A stretch of 64,000 nucleotides of DNA from Tunturibacter empetritectus (lineage in GTDB: Bacteria > Acidobacteriota > Terriglobia > Terriglobales > Acidobacteriaceae): assembly GCF_040358985.1 (NCBI RefSeq), contig NZ_CP132932.1, forward strand, positions 2,418,001-2,482,000. Direction: 5' to 3'. Positions 45,093 to 54,634 of the stretch are shown in pieces. Positions within the stretch are counted from its first letter, which is position 1; each line of letters starts with the position of its first letter. Both the position numbers and the translations under genes were made by a program. The notes under the pieces were generated by a model, which was not told the origin of the DNA, did no database searches, and saw nothing but the letters and a program-made list of their open reading frames with translations.

Positions 45093-47600
45093 TCATGGGG
45101 CTAAATGCACCTCAAGTTGGTACTGTGGAATCAACCTCAGGACAGGTTTTGCGGAGAGACCATCCCGAGGGGCCTCGGACGGAGTTGGAGCTTCGAGATA
45201 CATCGGTGAATCTTTGGGCCATCCCAGAACCTTTAACTCAGCCTGACGGTCTACCCCTTCCTGTCGCAGATCCTTCAGGCTGAGCTCCCACGGTCTACCG
45301 TTCCAGAAGTCGTCATCGACAAGTTTGCCTCCGGAGCTGAGACGTGCGACGTCTCCCTGGTACTCGATGAAGATGCGAATGTCGCTCACATCGCCGTATG
45401 CAAGTTTTGGCAGGTCGAGCGTCCACCTCGAAGCATGTTCGAAGTCTTGATCATCCGGAGCAACGGGAATCGGCTGCTTGCGCCAGGAGAATGTTGAGCC
45501 GTAATGAAGGGGATCACGATGCGATCCAAGAGAGACAAGCTGAAGGCTGCCCTTTGGAGAGACGGCCGACAACCGTGAGGCGTAGGTGGTGAGCAGATCC
45601 GACGGCTTGCTTGACCGGAGGGAAGCCGAGGTCGTCGGCCTTGAGCTTCGATCGAAGATAGAAAACGAGATATTCGGATCTCCGTTCGACTGCAGCGTCA
45701 CCGTATGCTCGTCCGCGTAGAAATCGGCGGAGGTCAGCAAGGGAAAACTCTGCCCAGGCACACGCCAGGTATGCTCAGCCTGTTCGCGAGAGAACAGCAG
45801 GAGATGAATCTTTTTCGCCCCTATCTGATACACGATCTGCTGAATCTGCGCGGGATCGTGGGTGTTCAGGTAAGTCACTCCGTCTTCCGTGTGTCTTATA
45901 AGTGACGAACTGAGAGAAACAGGATTCTGCGAAGTCTCAAGTGCTAGCTCCGGATCTATACCTGGGATGGCGAAAAAACAGAAGTATGCCTCCTCGCCCA
46001 CGGTGAACCGATGGAACAGTTGGGCGGTGCTATACCGAAGCGTGAGGCCGCCGAGGTTCAGGTTCACGGGCCAGATGCCGTAGGCCCCCGACGGAAGATC
46101 GATCGGCTTCGCAGGCACGACGACCATACCCAAAGAGGTCTTTAGAGCTACGGAGAACTGCTTCCTGTCCGGCATCGTCTCCCCGCGCAGGTAGTTGTTG
46201 ATGAACAGAAATCCATGGTTTCCGGAGGTGCGAGCCGAAAGGCGGGGCACGCTGAGGTCTGCGGGGCTCGCAGGAAGTGCGGCAGGAAAGCTCGGTGTCA
46301 TCGGTGCCAGCAGCTCTCCAAAATCGTTGAGAAAGTAGTTGACCAGCTTGAGCCGGCGGAAGCTGGGCCGCTCCCCGCCAAACTCACCAAGGGGAGCCTG
46401 AAAGTCATACGATTTGACAGGAACATCGGTAGGGTAGCCGGTAGCCTGGGACTCCTGAAGCGTGGTCAACTTGCCTTCGGGATTGCGTCCGCCCTGAAAC
46501 ATGTAGAAGCCCATCAGATTCGCGCCCGAGCCGATCAGCACAGTGGGGATGGCTGCAATGTCGTCTGTCGAGAGAACCGGCCGTCTGAAATAGGTGTCTT
46601 CGAGGCCTCCGCCAACCTCGGCGGTAAGAAAGGGAGTGCCTGCATAGGATGACGCTGGATTTTGTCCCCGCCCGCCGATGATGCCCATATTGCCGCCGAT
46701 GCGATTGGCGGTGCGGAAGGTGTAGACCTCATTGGGTGGCATCTTCTTCGCTAACCCATCCCATGGCGCGTCCGGGTAGCCTCCGTATACAGGCAGCACG
46801 GCATCGAGCGGGATGGCAGCGCCATCCCAGCCGGTGACGGTGTAAAGCGGCACATCTAGACCTGCATCGCGAGCAAGCTTCTTCAGCATGCGGATGTGCT
46901 CTACGCCGCTGCCCGGCTTTCCATCGTCGCGGTACTCGTTTTCAATCTGGATGCCGACGACCGGCCCTCCATCTTTCCAGAGTTCGCCCTGCAGTTGATC
47001 CGCAATCTGCTGATAAAAAGTTCCTACTTCGGCAAGGTACGTTGGATCGTTGCGACGTACCGGCCCCTTGGAGAGAACCCAGTCTGGAAGGCCGCCATTG
47101 CGAACCTCTCCATGCGCCCACGGTCCAATGCGCGGGTAAACATACATGCCATGCTTCGAGCAAAGAGCAACGAAGGCACGCAGATCGCGACGGTCGCTCC
47201 AGTCGAACTTGCCTTCGACCTCCTCCTGATGCAGCCAGATCACGTACGTCGCGATGATCTGGACCCCTCCCGCCTTCATCTTAAGGATCTCGGCCTCCCA
47301 ATCCTGACGTGGAACGCGGCTATAGTGAAACTCTCCCATCACTGGCAGCCAGGGCTTATCGTCAAGCAACAGGTACTGTGAGTTCACGGTCAGGCTCTGC
47401 CCATCGGGACGCGTACTCGTGCCAAGCGCAGCCTGGACTGGCTTCGGACCACTGACTGGCGCACGTGCATCGATCACCACCGGCTGTTGCGCAATAGTAG
47501 AAAAGCTCAGAAAAAAAACAAGTGACGGAAGTAGATACGACAGCACCCTGTTGCGAGGGAGCGTCCACTTCGGCACGGTGAGGAGGGTCAAGTTTCGCAC
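45093..47600 (-). CDS. GH35 beta-galactosidase, secreted
   Basis: Glycoside hydrolase family 35 enzyme that removes terminal beta-galactose. 835 residues, GTG start, signal peptide about 14-38 (VLSYLLPSLVFFLSFSTIAQ). The TIM barrel contains LPVMGEFHYSRVPRQDWEAEILKMKAGGVQIIATYVIW, the acid/base Glu in GIQIENEY (about 222) and the nucleophile Glu in FLTAEVGGG (about 328). C-terminal beta-rich domains follow, with GAYGIWPVNLNLGGL. It lies between the response regulator and the TonB receptor, all on one strand. The dyad at 47631 is 31 bases upstream, the closest of the three sites. Galactose side chains of xyloglucan or galactans are likely targets; the exact one is unknown. Confidence 0.9.
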   Translation of the reverse strand: MRNLTLLTVPKWTLPRNRVLSYLLPSLVFFLSFSTIAQQPVVIDARAPVSGPKPVQAALGTSTRPDGQSLTVNSQYLLLDDKPWLPVMGEFHYSRVPRQDWEAEILKMKAGGVQIIATYVIWLHQEEVEGKFDWSDRRDLRAFVALCSKHGMYVYPRIGPWAHGEVRNGGLPDWVLSKGPVRRNDPTYLAEVGTFYQQIADQLQGELWKDGGPVVGIQIENEYRDDGKPGSGVEHIRMLKKLARDAGLDVPLYTVTGWDGAAIPLDAVLPVYGGYPDAPWDGLAKKMPPNEVYTFRTANRIGGNMGIIGGRGQNPASSYAGTPFLTAEVGGGLEDTYFRRPVLSTDDIAAIPTVLIGSGANLMGFYMFQGGRNPEGKLTTLQESQATGYPTDVPVKSYDFQAPLGEFGGERPSFRRLKLVNYFLNDFGELLAPMTPSFPAALPASPADLSVPRLSARTSGNHGFLFINNYLRGETMPDRKQFSVALKTSLGMVVVPAKPIDLPSGAYGIWPVNLNLGGLTLRYSTAQLFHRFTVGEEAYFCFFAIPGIDPELALETSQNPVSLSSSLIRHTEDGVTYLNTHDPAQIQQIVYQIGAKKIHLLLFSREQAEHTWRVPGQSFPLLTSADFYADEHTVTLQSNGDPNISFSIFDRSSRPTTSASLRSSKPSDLLTTYASRLSAVSPKGSLQLVSLGSHRDPLHYGSTFSWRKQPIPVAPDDQDFEHASRWTLDLPKLAYGDVSDIRIFIEYQGDVARLSSGGKLVDDDFWNGRPWELSLKDLRQEGVDRQAELKVLGWPKDSPMYLEAPTPSEAPRDGLSAKPVLRLIPQYQLEVHLAP

Positions 47601-47630
47601 CGGACGACTCTACCGAAAACAAATCGTCGG

Positions 47631-47650
47631 CGAATCCGACCAAAGTAGGA
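47631..47650. promoter_or_regulatory. Shared dyad before GH35 (site C)
   Basis: CGAATCCGACCAAAGTAGGA, one change from site B. It lies 31 bases before the GH35 start and 41 bases after the response-regulator stop. Confidence 0.62.
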
Positions 47651-47690
47651 GTGAACGAAGAAGGTCATGAAGATGACCAGAGCCGCGAGA

Positions 47691-48353
47691 TTAGAGGTGT
47701 GCCAGTCCGCGCTTAAGGGCAGTGACCACTGCCTGGGTTCGGTCTGTTACCTCGAGCCGTTGCAGGATCACGCTGACGTGGCACTTCACTGTTGATTCCT
47801 TGATCGATAACTGCTCGGCGATCTCGTAATTGCTGAATCCGCGCACCAGCAGTGCAAGTACCTCACGCTCCCGTGTGCTCAGTTCACCATCGGGCATTCT
47901 GGAAGAGAGTGCGGTTGTTACCGGCGCCGGCAGGAATCGACGCCCTGCATGGACACGGCGGAGCGCGTCGATAAGACTCTGATGTGGCATCCCCTTAATC
48001 AAATAGCCCATCGCGCCCGCTTCAAGAGCCTGATAGATGTCCTCATCCCCCTCGTACGTTGTCAGAACAATGATGCGCGCCACTGGATGCGAGCGCCTGA
48101 TTTTGCGAATTGCATCTACTCCGCTGCCGTCCGGCAGAGACAGGTCCATCAGGGTCACGTCAGGACGATGCTCCTCAAAGAGCCGGACAGCGTCGAAGGC
48201 GGTTCCAGCCTGCCCAACCACGGTCATATCCCCGCATCCCTGGATGATCGCAATTACGCCAAAGCGAAGGATAGGATGATCGTCTACAACCAGCACTCGA
48301 ATGGGTGCCTGGTGAACTTCCGCGACCGGCCTCTCGGGACTATTTGAAGTCAC
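47691..48353 (-). CDS. NarL/FixJ-type response regulator
   Basis: 220-residue two-component regulator. The receiver has the acidic pair VVDDHP (about 24-25), the phospho-accepting Asp70 in TLMDLSLPDGSG, and the late Thr/Lys positions in VLTTYEGD and GYLIKGM. The C-terminal LuxR-type HTH is LSTREREVLALLVRGFSNYEIAEQLSIKESTVK (about 150-185). It overlaps the stop region of the kinase gene by 4 bases (48350-48353), so the two are translated together. It directly precedes GH35. It is the best candidate for binding the three dyads near 41438, 45012 and 47631. Signal type is discussed under the kinase. Confidence 0.95.
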   Translation of the reverse strand: MTSNSPERPVAEVHQAPIRVLVVDDHPILRFGVIAIIQGCGDMTVVGQAGTAFDAVRLFEEHRPDVTLMDLSLPDGSGVDAIRKIRRSHPVARIIVLTTYEGDEDIYQALEAGAMGYLIKGMPHQSLIDALRRVHAGRRFLPAPVTTALSSRMPDGELSTREREVLALLVRGFSNYEIAEQLSIKESTVKCHVSVILQRLEVTDRTQAVVTALKRGLAHL

Positions 48354-51300
48354 AATGACTCCGCATCCTGCGATCTACGGGGTGTCAGATGGACGCGGCG
48401 AATAGCTGCCCGAACGGTTGTGCCCTTTCCCATCTCGCTGGCTAATGTAAATTCGCCCTTCATCCGTTCCACCCGTTCGCGCATACCAGCGATACCATAG
48501 TGTAGCCCCGCGCGGGCGGCAGAAAGATCGGGCTGGAATCCGATACCGTCATCGCGGACTTCAATCGAGATGCTTTCGGGTAGAGAAAGCAAGGAGATGG
48601 CTACCTGCGTGGGGGTGCCGTGAATGGCAGCGTTATATACAGCCTCTCGAACAACCATCAGAAGCTCCCTCGCCGCGAAGTCACCCAGGGGAATGTTTGG
48701 GCCGTCCGTGTTGCAGATGACCTCGGTCGATAGATCCTGCTGAACCTGGGCCGCTAAGCGTTGCAGCCGAACCGGCAGATCCTCGCATAGCTGCGTGTTA
48801 TGGCGCAGATTCCATACCGCCTGGCGAGCTTCGTCGATCGTGGACCGTACCTGCGCGCGAGCGTGATTGAGAAGATCATCGCGCAGCGGTTGATTTGCAG
48901 ACTCAAGGCTGAACATTGCCTCCAACAGGGCCGAGACGCCGGTGCACCCCTGGATGACGGTGTCGTGCATCTCTCGCGCCAAGCGGCTTCGCTCCTCGAT
49001 CACCGCGGCGAATCGCAGACGAATCTGCCGCAGACGACCTTCATAGATGCCCCATGCGAGTAGACCAGACGCAATCAGACAAGCACCCACAAACCAGGGA
49101 GTTTTGTAGAAGTGAGGGTGAATACGGATGGCCAGAGCGGTCTCGGAGAGGCGATCGGGGGCGTTGGCCTCAAAGACCTGAACGCGAAAGCGATAACTGC
49201 CGGCTGGCAGACTCGTATAGGCCGCGAGCCTGCCTGGGCCGCCGTCGATCCATTCAGGATCAAAACCCTCGAGTCTGTACCGGAAGCGAACCCCAGCCTG
49301 GGGACGAAGGAGAAGCGGTGCAAAGGAGATCTCAAGCCTGGAGAGGGAAGGAGGCAGCACCAGGTCAGTTGTCCTGGTATCAAGCGGCTGACCGTTCGCA
49401 ACAATTCCGGTAATCTCAATGCGCGGCGGTCTCTGGTTTGCAGACCTTCCGTCGATGGCTTCGACTGCGCCGCGTGTGCTGGGAAACCATACGTTACCCT
49501 GCGGATCCACTACACCCGATGGTTGGCGCCCTCCATACATCTGGGTGCCGGAGGCACTTTCGGGAAGTTCGTAGACCGTACTCGCAAGGTGTCCCTCGCT
49601 CGTTGAATTCGGCTGATTAAGCAGAAACGACGAAAGGACAGAAGGTCCACTTAACCAGACGCGCTTTCCGGGACCTTCCAGTAACTGATAGATTCGATCG
49701 CTTGCGAGTCCCTGCGAGACGGAAAGGTGCTCCAGGTGCGAGGCGGTCTTGCGATAGACACCGTGATCGCGTGTACCGAACCAGAGTGATCCGTCACTCG
49801 TCTCAAGCAAAGACCATATCTTCTCGTGTTGCAGCGCTACCGTTGTGCTGTCCTGCACGAAGCGGCCGCGGTGCCAGCGGGAAAGACCACGCTCCGTGCC
49901 GATCCAAATATCACCGTCTTTGTCTTCGAGAAGGCTACGGGTACTGAAGTATGCGAGACCGTCGGACATGCGAAGGTTTTCCACTGTCTCGCCTCGAATG
50001 CGACTGACTCCTTCATCCGTGGCGATCCAGATTGTGCCGTCGGAGGATTCCAGGAATCCACGTACAAAGTTGTTCACCAGGCGCGAGGGTGCGAGGAAAT
50101 GAACCAGGCCTGAGACTGTCTCGTGGTAGACCCCGCCACCGTCCGTGCCGAACCAAAGTGTTCCTGCGCGGTCACGGAAGATATTGCGAATCGTAACGCC
50201 CGCCAGTCCGGGAAACGTGAAGGGCCGTGCGACACCGTCCTGGATGTGAAAAACCTGGCTCGAGACCACCCAAAGCGAGTTGCCCTGATCGTTCGAGATC
50301 GTGGCGAAGTCAGGCGCGGTATCGCCGGGCAGAGGAATGATGCGAATCGGCGTGCGGCGCATGCGGAAGAGACCATCCTGGCTACCGATCCAGAGCTGCT
50401 GCGAATCGTCCTCGAACAGCGCTAGAACGGTATTGATCCCCCCCAGCCCTTCACCGCCGATGCGAGTGAAGGCATCTTCCTGGCGGCGAACATACAAACC
50501 ATGGCCGATGGTGCCTACCCAGAAGAGCCCGTCCGACGTTTGCAGCATGGTTCGCACCGTGCCCACGATGCCCGGTACCCGCACGAAGTTTCCTTCGACG
50601 AGACGATCCAGTCCACCCACGGTGCCGATCCAGATCGTATGATCTCTTGCTTCGAGCATGCACTTGATGCGGTTCTCGCTGAAAGCCCCGGGAAGTGTGT
50701 GCTGAACGATCCTGCCTTGCGGGGCTCCCGTGCTCAATGAGGGTCCAAAGACGAGAAGCTTTGAGCCTCCCACCCACACTCGGCCGGAGGAGTCTTCCAT
50801 CAGCGCGTGCACGCTGAGAGGATTCCCGAATTGCGCAGTGTCGACCTGTCGGGCTCGGTCGCCTTCGATCCAGAAGAGGCCGTTGTCGGTGCCGACCCAT
50901 ATACGGCCGTTGCGATCTTCGAGAATCGCGCGAACAAAGCCATCCGTCAGGCCCTGCGCTGCCGAAAAAGGTGTGGTCACACCATGATGAAGGTGAAATA
51001 AACCCGAGCCCTCGGTGCCCAGCCAGATGCTTCCATCGCGCGTCGCCGCCATCGAAAAGATGCTTCCATCTACTACGCTGATGGGCGTCATGCGTGCGCC
51101 ATCAAAACGTGCGCCTCCGCCCGTAGTACCAATCCACAGATATCCGGCGCTGGCCTGCTGAATCGCCTGGACAGTGTTCTCGGGCAGTCCGTCCTGAACA
51201 CGCCACGCGGTCCGTGTAAATTGCGGAAGTTGTTTCAGGTTCGCCGCATGCAGGTTGCATAGCAGACCACCGGTCAGTGCAAAGGCAGTCAGGCAGGTCC

Positions 51301-51529
51301 TCAACTTGCATGCATGTCGACAAAGACTACCGCTGTCAGTTGCGCGCATTATGGAGGGTTTCAGGCGTGCCTGAAGGTCCTTGAATCCTGGCAAGTTACG
51401 CCTGAGCCAGGGCCTCCGCGGCAAAGTTAGTTTTAGCAGGTGCAGATGTACCCTTGCGTCCTTCACTCTTCGCTTCCGTAAGTGCTGTAACTCGTCTTTC
51501 TGATACGTCCAAGCTATCTCCTGCGGCAT
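48350..51529 (-). CDS. Periplasmic beta-propeller sensor histidine kinase
   Basis: Sensor kinase of the 'two-component regulator propeller' type, up to 1059 residues. After a signal sequence (about 70-96, LTAFALTGGLLCNLHA) come about a dozen Reg_prop repeats of the form IWxGTxxGLxR, a Y_Y_Y domain (about 700-770; YRFRVQVFEAN), one membrane helix (about 785-805; FVGACLIASGLLAWGIYEG), a HisKA_3 domain with the phospho-His in REMHDTVIQGC (about 854) and an HATPase (VREAVYNAAIHG, VRDDGIGF). The start is uncertain: the ATG at 51349 would put the signal peptide at the N-terminus. Such sensors usually detect polysaccharide fragments in the periplasm. The phosphate goes to the NarL regulator downstream. 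Unlike Bacteroides hybrid sensors, kinase and regulator are separate proteins. Confidence 0.92.
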   Translation of the reverse strand: MPQEIAWTYQKDELQHLRKRRVKDARVHLHLLKLTLPRRPWLRRNLPGFKDLQARLKPSIMRATDSGSLCRHACKLRTCLTAFALTGGLLCNLHAANLKQLPQFTRTAWRVQDGLPENTVQAIQQASAGYLWIGTTGGGARFDGARMTPISVVDGSIFSMAATRDGSIWLGTEGSGLFHLHHGVTTPFSAAQGLTDGFVRAILEDRNGRIWVGTDNGLFWIEGDRARQVDTAQFGNPLSVHALMEDSSGRVWVGGSKLLVFGPSLSTGAPQGRIVQHTLPGAFSENRIKCMLEARDHTIWIGTVGGLDRLVEGNFVRVPGIVGTVRTMLQTSDGLFWVGTIGHGLYVRRQEDAFTRIGGEGLGGINTVLALFEDDSQQLWIGSQDGLFRMRRTPIRIIPLPGDTAPDFATISNDQGNSLWVVSSQVFHIQDGVARPFTFPGLAGVTIRNIFRDRAGTLWFGTDGGGVYHETVSGLVHFLAPSRLVNNFVRGFLESSDGTIWIATDEGVSRIRGETVENLRMSDGLAYFSTRSLLEDKDGDIWIGTERGLSRWHRGRFVQDSTTVALQHEKIWSLLETSDGSLWFGTRDHGVYRKTASHLEHLSVSQGLASDRIYQLLEGPGKRVWLSGPSVLSSFLLNQPNSTSEGHLASTVYELPESASGTQMYGGRQPSGVVDPQGNVWFPSTRGAVEAIDGRSANQRPPRIEITGIVANGQPLDTRTTDLVLPPSLSRLEISFAPLLLRPQAGVRFRYRLEGFDPEWIDGGPGRLAAYTSLPAGSYRFRVQVFEANAPDRLSETALAIRIHPHFYKTPWFVGACLIASGLLAWGIYEGRLRQIRLRFAAVIEERSRLAREMHDTVIQGCTGVSALLEAMFSLESANQPLRDDLLNHARAQVRSTIDEARQAVWNLRHNTQLCEDLPVRLQRLAAQVQQDLSTEVICNTDGPNIPLGDFAARELLMVVREAVYNAAIHGTPTQVAISLLSLPESISIEVRDDGIGFQPDLSAARAGLHYGIAGMRERVERMKGEFTLASEMGKGTTVRAAIRRVHLTPRRSQDAESL

Positions 51530-51565
51530 GATTCAGCAAGCAGACTTACACCCTCTCGGGTGCCG

Positions 51566-53329
51566 TCAATTCACCGAGATTTGACCGTCAGTCACGGTCA
51601 GAACGAGAATGGTCGTATCGTCGAACTGTTCGGCACCCGCTGACCATACAGCAAGACACTGGGACAGCAGTGAGCAGATTTCCTTAGCCGTAGCTCCCTT
51701 CGGCAGAGATCTGCAGCGCTCCACCAGCCTTTCTTCACCAAATTCCTCCCCTTCCGCATTCAACGCGTCTATCAATCCATCGCTGTACACGACGACGGTG
51801 CAACCCTTCGATACAGTGACCTGAAACTCCTGATAAATCGCGTCCGGGAATAACCCGATCGGCAAATCACCATGGAGGAGCGCAGTGACTTCGCCGGTCT
51901 CTGAGATGAAAATGGGTCGACAATGCCCGGCATTGATATACCGCAGCCGCGCGCTGTGGGAATTGTATTCTCCATAGAACATAGTGACGTATCGGTTGTC
52001 GCCAAAGCGTCCACAGAGATCACGGTTGAGCGCCGCAGCGAAGGCGGAAGGAGAGGGCCGCGCGTATGATTCATCGGGGGTAAGCATTCTGCCGTGTGTG
52101 ACCGCCTGAAGGTGCGCCATCATCAATGCTGCCGACATACCCTTGCCGCTTACGTCAGCGCATAGCAGGCCCACCGAGCTGCTGCTGCAGGAAAAGAAAT
52201 CATAAAGATCACCACTTACGATACGGGCGGCCGTGGTGCTGCCCCACACCGTCGCCCCTGACAGGACCGGCGCCGCGCGCGGATAGAGATATTGCTGTGC
52301 CTCACGAGCCAACGTCATATCGCGTTCCAGCGTAATACGATGATTCTCTTGTTTGTACAGACCGGCTAGCTGAGAAGTCATGGCATTGAACGAACCCACG
52401 AGCGATCCCAGTTGATCGTGTTCGATAATAGGAATGCTGATCGAAAAATCACCCATTCCGACGACATGCGCGGCATGGGTCAAGGTATTAATTACAGTGA
52501 CGATGCGTTTGCTCAGGCGAAGAGAAAACCACATGCCGCATGCGTAGAGGGAACCCAGACCGAACCCAATGGTGATTAGAGGAGCGACCCACGATGCTCT
52601 GCGCAGGCCCATACGGCTGAGATCCTCTATAGTCCGTGCATAGCTGGGGCGAAGCTGGCATATCACCCAGCTTTCGGAGGCGCCGGTCTCCCAGTTCCGC
52701 GCGACAATCACGACAGGAACCGGCTGGGACGAACCCGGTATAAAGTTGGCTTTGATTTCTCCAGCAATCCCCTCATCGCGCCGGTAGGGACGAAGCAGCA
52801 CTGGCCTGCTGTCTACGATCTCCAAGCCCGAAGCCTTTGATAATTGATTCAGGAACATTCCGCCAAGAGGAATTCTGACAAGAACCCTTACCGAACAACC
52901 CTCGCGTTTCACGGTGCGCAGGAAGCGAATTTCGGCACTCCCCCGATCTTCAACGAGACCAGCGAAGGACGTTGCATCAAGCCACCGCGGATTGGCGTTG
53001 TGGCGGGCCTCTGGGGACAGGATTGAAACCATGCTTTCACTACCCGGCCACGTAGCATTCAACTGTTCGGTGAAGGCTGCGAAAGGGGGCAAATCGGAGG
53101 CGTACCGGCATCCCTGTACCTTCTCAAGGACGGGATCCATGAGCCCCTTGCGGCTTTCAACGATAACCTTGATTCGTTCCTCAATCAGGTACGCGCTCTC
53201 CCGTCGTATGATCACGTTCAGGACTGCTATCGAAAAGCCAGTCACCATGATCACCGAGACCACGCTGGAGAGTGAAAAGAGGATCAGGATTTTCCAACGG
53301 ATAGTAGTCCAAAAGGTTCCTAGCTTCAA
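51566..53329 (-). CDS. Membrane SpoIIE/PP2C-type serine phosphatase with HAMP
   Basis: 587 residues. Membrane helix about 14-37, a periplasmic sensor part (about 38-235), a second helix (about 240-262), a HAMP linker (about 262-320; RIVTVINTLTHAAHVVGMGDFSI) and a PP2C_SIIE phosphatase domain (about 345-583). Metal-site Asp residues appear in SGDLYDFFS, LLCADVSGKGMSAALMMAHL and FDDTTILVLTV. RsbU-like proteins of this layout dephosphorylate anti-sigma antagonists. It lies 36 bases upstream of the propeller kinase on the same strand, so it may be part of the same transcript and could sense a related signal. No STAS or anti-sigma partner gene is nearby. Confidence 0.88.
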   Translation of the reverse strand: MKLGTFWTTIRWKILILFSLSSVVSVIMVTGFSIAVLNVIIRRESAYLIEERIKVIVESRKGLMDPVLEKVQGCRYASDLPPFAAFTEQLNATWPGSESMVSILSPEARHNANPRWLDATSFAGLVEDRGSAEIRFLRTVKREGCSVRVLVRIPLGGMFLNQLSKASGLEIVDSRPVLLRPYRRDEGIAGEIKANFIPGSSQPVPVVIVARNWETGASESWVICQLRPSYARTIEDLSRMGLRRASWVAPLITIGFGLGSLYACGMWFSLRLSKRIVTVINTLTHAAHVVGMGDFSISIPIIEHDQLGSLVGSFNAMTSQLAGLYKQENHRITLERDMTLAREAQQYLYPRAAPVLSGATVWGSTTAARIVSGDLYDFFSCSSSSVGLLCADVSGKGMSAALMMAHLQAVTHGRMLTPDESYARPSPSAFAAALNRDLCGRFGDNRYVTMFYGEYNSHSARLRYINAGHCRPIFISETGEVTALLHGDLPIGLFPDAIYQEFQVTVSKGCTVVVYSDGLIDALNAEGEEFGEERLVERCRSLPKGATAKEICSLLSQCLAVWSAGAEQFDDTTILVLTVTDGQISVN

Positions 53330-53510
53330 AGAATTTTCCTGTTGCCATGCGATGCCTAATTCGAGCGCACCAACGCGCAGATCTCATGAGATGGATTCGT
53401 GGGGATTACGGCTTACGTTACTCTGACTTAATCTTTAGAAGATTTACCATCACTTGGAGTCGGAACGGCACTCGCAAACTTTCAACGCGCGCCACCGCGT
53501 CAGTGGAGCC

Positions 53511-54396
53511 TCATCCCGCCAACTTCTCTAGCTTCGCAAGTTGACTGATCGCATTGTTGACCAGAGTGCGAATGACGGTTTCAGCGGTTGTCTCTCTCTT
53601 GCGCGAGCCTTCGAACTCAATCCAACCCTCATTTGAAATCTTCCAGCATTCGGATGCGCGAATGCGGATTGACCATCCCCTGCGCGATGAACAAACCTTC
53701 CCACGACTCGCGCGGAACCGCTTTGGCGTGGACCTGCCGGCGTAGAGCCTTCCGAGAGCGTCCGCGATATTCTGCGGATCGTGCGCTTCGGGCCCTCAAG
53801 CTCGACCACCCGAAGCCCATCCCACCGCCCTTGGATCAGCTCGGCTGCCACGCGGCTTATGTCTTCACCTGCCACCATCGGGACCAGCTTATCGAGCGGA
53901 CTCAGGAAACTGTGTATGACGCCGACATCACGAGCGGAATCGATGTCCCAAGAAACGTTCTCTAAGAACCAGGCTGGGCGCAGGTACGTGACCGGGGCAG
54001 CGCGCTCGCTGAAGGCCGATTCCCCGACGGTATGCTGAGAGTGTAGGTTCGTTTGCCGGGCTTGCGCGCCGATGGTTGAAAGGTAGAGTACTTTGCCGAC
54101 ACCTGCGTTTCGCGCAGCATTCTATGTGCGGTCATGGCAGCAAATGCTTCGGCAAAGCCTGGATGAGGATCGAATATTGGTGGCGGCAAGATAAACACCG
54201 CCTCGGCACTTCGAAAAGCGGCAGTAAGAGCTTTCTTGTCCAAGGGTTCAGCGACAGCGATTTTGCACCCCTGCTGCCTCCAGTTTTCACCCTTCTTCGG
54301 GTCGCGAACGACGCCCCGAACCGCTTGACCCTGGGCTAGCAGATGTCCCGCAAGCCCTCCTCCTATACGTCCAGTTATTCCTGTAATAGCAATCAT
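53511..54396 (-). pseudogene. NmrA-like NAD(P)-binding protein, frameshifted
   Basis: From ATG 54396 (GAGGAGG upstream) the frame reads MIAITGITGRIGGGLAGHLLAQGQAV..., an NmrA/SDR-type Rossmann start with GxTGxxG, up to LRETQV at about 54105. It then changes frame to VGKVLYLSTIGAQARQ. It continues through APVTYLRPAWFLENV and MVAGEDISRVAAELIQGRW to EGPKR at about 53785. A second shift leads to RRQVHAKAVPRESWEGLF and, after EDF, a third to GWIEFEGSRKRETTAETV, ending at 53511. Each piece is in the expected order, so this was a complete gene of about 290 residues. It lies downstream of an AraC-family gene on the same strand. Relatives are redox-sensing or quinone-reductase-like proteins. Confidence 0.8.
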
Positions 54397-54442
54397 GTTT
54401 CCTCCTCTTTGAGGGTAAACACAGTGTCTGGAATAGTTTTTT

Positions 54443-54461
54443 GTAAAACTGCCATCTTTAC
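54443..54461. promoter_or_regulatory. GTAAAA-N7-CTTTAC dyad before NmrA-like gene
   Basis: On the plus strand GTAAAACTGCCATCTTTAC, an almost perfect inverted repeat, 47 bases upstream of the NmrA-like start. A better copy lies in inverted orientation at 55589-55607, on the other side of the AraC gene. Confidence 0.55.
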
Positions 54462-54634
54462 ATGATCTCGCCTCAGATTTCGCCTTGAAGAGCATGTCAT
54501 GGACACAACTTCCAGCATGCGAGCCTTCTATTGCGAGCAACCCGGAGCAGCAAACTGCAACAGCAATTAATCTTGTTGACAATCTCAAATGCCACCCGCT
54601 CTGTGCCGTATCGATTGCCCGGTCTGCTTCGAGA

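Noticed and set aside
53462..53475. AGTCGGA before the phosphatase gene as a fourth copy of the receptor/GH35 dyad
   Set aside because: Only one half is present, without the CGAATCCG half at the right distance.
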